From CAZZDA01 sp964652585 (GTDB lineage: Bacteria; Patescibacteriota; Patescibacteriia; UBA1544): 7,234 bases of DNA. The translations under genes and the position numbers were made by a program. Shown here in pieces: positions 5,619 to 7,234 of this stretch (its first letter is position 1; the number at the start of each line of letters is the position of its first letter). The stretch covers positions 1 through 7,234 of the forward strand of contig CAZZDA010000049.1 of the NCBI GenBank assembly GCA_964652585.1. Reading direction: 5' to 3'. The notes under the pieces are model-generated. The model searched no databases, was not told where the DNA came from, and saw nothing but the letters and a program-made list of their open reading frames with translations.

Positions 5619-6887
5619 TTATTTTTTATCTTCTGGCGCAGAATCTTTTTGTTCTGCCTTTTTTGCCAGTACACTTTCTTTCTCTTGTGTATGCTCTGAG
5701 GTCTTCTCGTTTGCTGATGCATCCTTTATTTCCTCTTCCTTTTCTGCTTGTACTTTCTTATCTTTCTTCACCTTTTTGCCTTTGCCATCCACAGATAAGC
5801 TGAGACCCATCCGGTGCGCTTGCGCATCAAGAGAAATAATTTTAAATGTATGTTCTTCATCAACCTGTGCAATATCTTCAGGAACTATTCCTCGTTTTCC
5901 CAATTCGGAGATATGAGCCAAGCCGTGAATTTGCGGTTCTATTTCCACAAAAAAACCAAAAGGATTCACTTTAATAATTTTCCCCCGGACTTCTTGACCG
6001 ACCGCATATTTCTCCCTAACCGTATCCCAAGGATTTTCCGCAAGACGCTTCAGAGAAAGGAATATCTTTGCACCATCAACTTTTAGGATCTGTGCCTTTA
6101 CTTTATCGCCAACGGTAAGTACGTCTTTCGGATGATCGATACGCTGCCAGGCAATCTCTGATATATGGATTAACCCCTCTACACCGTCTCCAAAAGCGAG
6201 AAAGGCGCCAAAGTCCGTCAGCGCACTGATAGTTCCTTCTACAATTTCATTTGAGGTAAATTTGCTCAAAACTTCCTTTTGTTGTTCTTCCCAAGCCGCT
6301 TTTTCTGAAACGATGAGCTTTTCTTCGTCCTGGTCAATATCAATAACCTTGACCATAAACTCTTGGTCTACATAGGAGCGTAATCGCTCTAAAATTTTAT
6401 GCTTGTCGCCGCCTGATACTCTTGGATAATGTTCAGGGGTTAGTTGTGAAACCGGAAGAAACCCGCGCATCTGTTCAAGCTGCACTAAGAGTCCACCCTT
6501 ATTCGCTTCAATGATTTTTACAGGTATGACTGTTTTTTTCTGCTGGAGATCCAACAACCTATCCCAAATTTTCTGCTGCCCTGCAGAACGAAACGAAAGT
6601 TCCATTTCCCCGTTTTCATTCTCAAGGTCAAGTACGGTTGCTTCAACCTCATTTCCTACCTGAAGGTTCTGATACTCCTGAAAATCTTCAAAGAGCTCTC
6701 TTCCCCTCACAATACCTGTGGTAAGCCCTCCCACATCAATATGAATTTCCTTTTTGGTAATGCTTAATATCGTTCCTTTTATGAGTTTCCCAACATGAGG
6801 AACGGTCGTGTAAGCATCGTTATCTTTCAATAATTCCTCAAACGAGATATGTTGTGTATCTTTTGTAGTAGATGATTCTGTTGTCAT
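5619..6887 (-). CDS. rpsA: S1 RNA-binding domain protein (ribosomal protein bS1-like)
   Basis: The protein contains four S1 (OB-fold) RNA-binding repeats, at about 33-99, 118-194, 214-280 and 296-365. Repeats 3 and 4 are the most canonical, with FGAF (226-229) plus HISE (241-244) and FGFF (310-313) plus HISE (325-328). Repeats 1 and 2 are divergent, as in the ribosome-docking repeats of bS1. At 422 residues it resembles the short bS1 of reduced or Gram-positive-like genomes rather than the six-repeat E. coli protein. bS1 helps mRNAs with weak or absent Shine-Dalgarno sites engage the 30S subunit, which suits the poor ribosome-binding sites seen here. Residues about 368-422 form a low-complexity, Lys/Glu-rich and probably disordered tail. 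The ATG has no Shine-Dalgarno sequence. It is the first gene of an operon with ftsH. An S1-like regulatory protein other than the ribosomal one cannot be excluded. Confidence 0.85.
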   Translation of the reverse strand: MTTESSTTKDTQHISFEELLKDNDAYTTVPHVGKLIKGTILSITKKEIHIDVGGLTTGIVRGRELFEDFQEYQNLQVGNEVEATVLDLENENGEMELSFRSAGQQKIWDRLLDLQQKKTVIPVKIIEANKGGLLVQLEQMRGFLPVSQLTPEHYPRVSGGDKHKILERLRSYVDQEFMVKVIDIDQDEEKLIVSEKAAWEEQQKEVLSKFTSNEIVEGTISALTDFGAFLAFGDGVEGLIHISEIAWQRIDHPKDVLTVGDKVKAQILKVDGAKIFLSLKRLAENPWDTVREKYAVGQEVRGKIIKVNPFGFFVEIEPQIHGLAHISELGKRGIVPEDIAQVDEEHTFKIISLDAQAHRMGLSLSVDGKGKKVKKDKKVQAEKEEEIKDASANEKTSEHTQEKESVLAKKAEQKDSAPEDKK

Positions 6888-6893
6888 AGGTCA

Positions 6894-6923
6894 ATTATCA
6901 CGCTTCTCTCTCATTTCCCCTTC
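6894..6923 (-). promoter_or_regulatory. Possible start-codon-proximal promoter of rpsA (leaderless)
   Basis: GATAAT (6899-6894, five of six to the -10 consensus) stands exactly six bases before the ATG at 6887, the same geometry as at hsp20. The -35 is weak: CTGAAG at 18 bp (6923-6918). It is an alternative or addition to the promoter at 7061-7089. Confidence 0.3.
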
Positions 6924-6987
6924 AGATGTATATTACTATTACAGATGAAGGAATGAAGGTGTAAATGTGAGTGAAAAGCAGTTAACC

Positions 6988-7002
6988 TGAAGTGATACTT
7001 CA
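6988..7002. repeat. Short perfect hairpin in the rpsA leader
   Basis: TGAAGT (6988-6993) and ACTTCA (6997-7002) pair around a GAT loop. If the upstream promoter is used, the hairpin lies about 100 bases ahead of the rpsA start in the mRNA leader and could be an operator or an RNA stem. No T-run follows on either strand. The rest of the 347-base stretch 6888-7234 holds an AT-rich run (7039-7050), the promoters listed here and no credible gene. Confidence 0.3.
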
Positions 7003-7060
7003 AGCATTTCTCCACTAAAAGCTAAAAATGGCGAAGAAATATATATATAAATGCCAGCGC

Positions 7061-7089
7061 AGTATACATGATTTTGTATTTTTTTGCAA
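7061..7089 (-). promoter_or_regulatory. Probable main promoter of the rpsA-ftsH operon
   Basis: On the minus strand TTGCAA (7089-7084) is followed by a 17-bp spacer and TATACT (7066-7061, five of six). Transcription would begin near 7054, giving a leader of roughly 165 bases before rpsA. That is long enough for autoregulation by S1, as known for rpsA in E. coli. Confidence 0.5.
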
Positions 7090-7112
7090 GCCCTTGTAGT
7101 GAAATTTTCAAG

Positions 7113-7143
7113 TTGACATACTATCGTATATTTTACTTATATA
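7113..7143 (+). promoter_or_regulatory. Divergent plus-strand promoter candidate
   Basis: A perfect TTGACA (7113-7118) is followed at 18-19 bp by TTATAT or TATATA (7137-7143). It would start transcription near 7150 and read out of the window's right end, away from rpsA. The -10 is imperfect and its register uncertain. No coding sequence is visible in the 85 bases beyond it. Confidence 0.4.
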
Positions 7144-7183
7144 GAAGAAGCACAAAATATCTTTCACATAGGTATAATGCCAC

Positions 7184-7234
7184 TAGTGTCCGGTTAAAAA
7201 TCCAATAAAGACAGTTGTTTCTGAGTCTGCTCTT
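7184..7234. mobile_element. Possible left terminus of an insertion sequence
   Basis: The stretch beginning CTAGTGTCCGGTTAAAAA (7184-7201) resembles, from memory, the TGTCCGG-starting terminal repeats of some IS elements, with CTAG as a possible target duplication. The window ends before a second terminus or a transposase gene can be seen, so this is a weak call. Confidence 0.25.

Noticed and set aside
7173..7178. Perfect TATAAT near the right end as a promoter
   Set aside because: No -35-like hexamer lies 16-18 bases upstream and no gene follows within the window.

Overview
The window most likely comes from a member of the Candidate Phyla Radiation (Patescibacteria), the ultra-small, host-dependent bacteria with reduced genomes. 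This is inferred from three things. The S1 protein is short (four S1 repeats, 422 residues). A membrane-anchored VanW protein of the type common in these genomes sits beside Hsp20 and FtsH. Most starts lack a Shine-Dalgarno sequence, and one gene appears to be leaderless. TAA, TAG and TGA all act as stops, so the recoded TGA lineages (Gracilibacteria, Absconditabacteria) are unlikely. A marker-gene phylogeny would be needed to place it.

Layout, left to right. Positions 1-940 on the plus strand look like accessory DNA. They hold the broken C-terminal tail of a DDE transposase (43-171), a 124-residue orphan protein with a zinc-finger-like cysteine/histidine cluster (266-640), and a stand-alone promoter driving an apparent structured non-coding RNA of about 197 nt that ends in its own terminator (738-934). 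Positions 956-3660 form a minus-strand cluster. An Hsp20 chaperone comes first, then a 66-residue unknown protein, then a large membrane-anchored VanW-family protein. The cluster converges on the non-coding RNA. A strong intrinsic terminator (3681-3709) separates it from a second minus-strand operon, in which an S1-domain protein is followed five bases later by the membrane protease FtsH. Positions 6888-7234 carry no recognisable gene. They hold candidate promoters for the S1-ftsH operon, a divergent plus-strand promoter and, at the very end, a sequence resembling an insertion-sequence terminus.

The two core operons fit together as proteostasis and cell-envelope functions: translation initiation (S1), membrane protein quality control (FtsH), aggregation control (Hsp20) and wall or surface maintenance (VanW). 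The parts least explained by known families are the non-coding RNA, the cysteine/histidine protein beside it, and the small protein between hsp20 and vanW.
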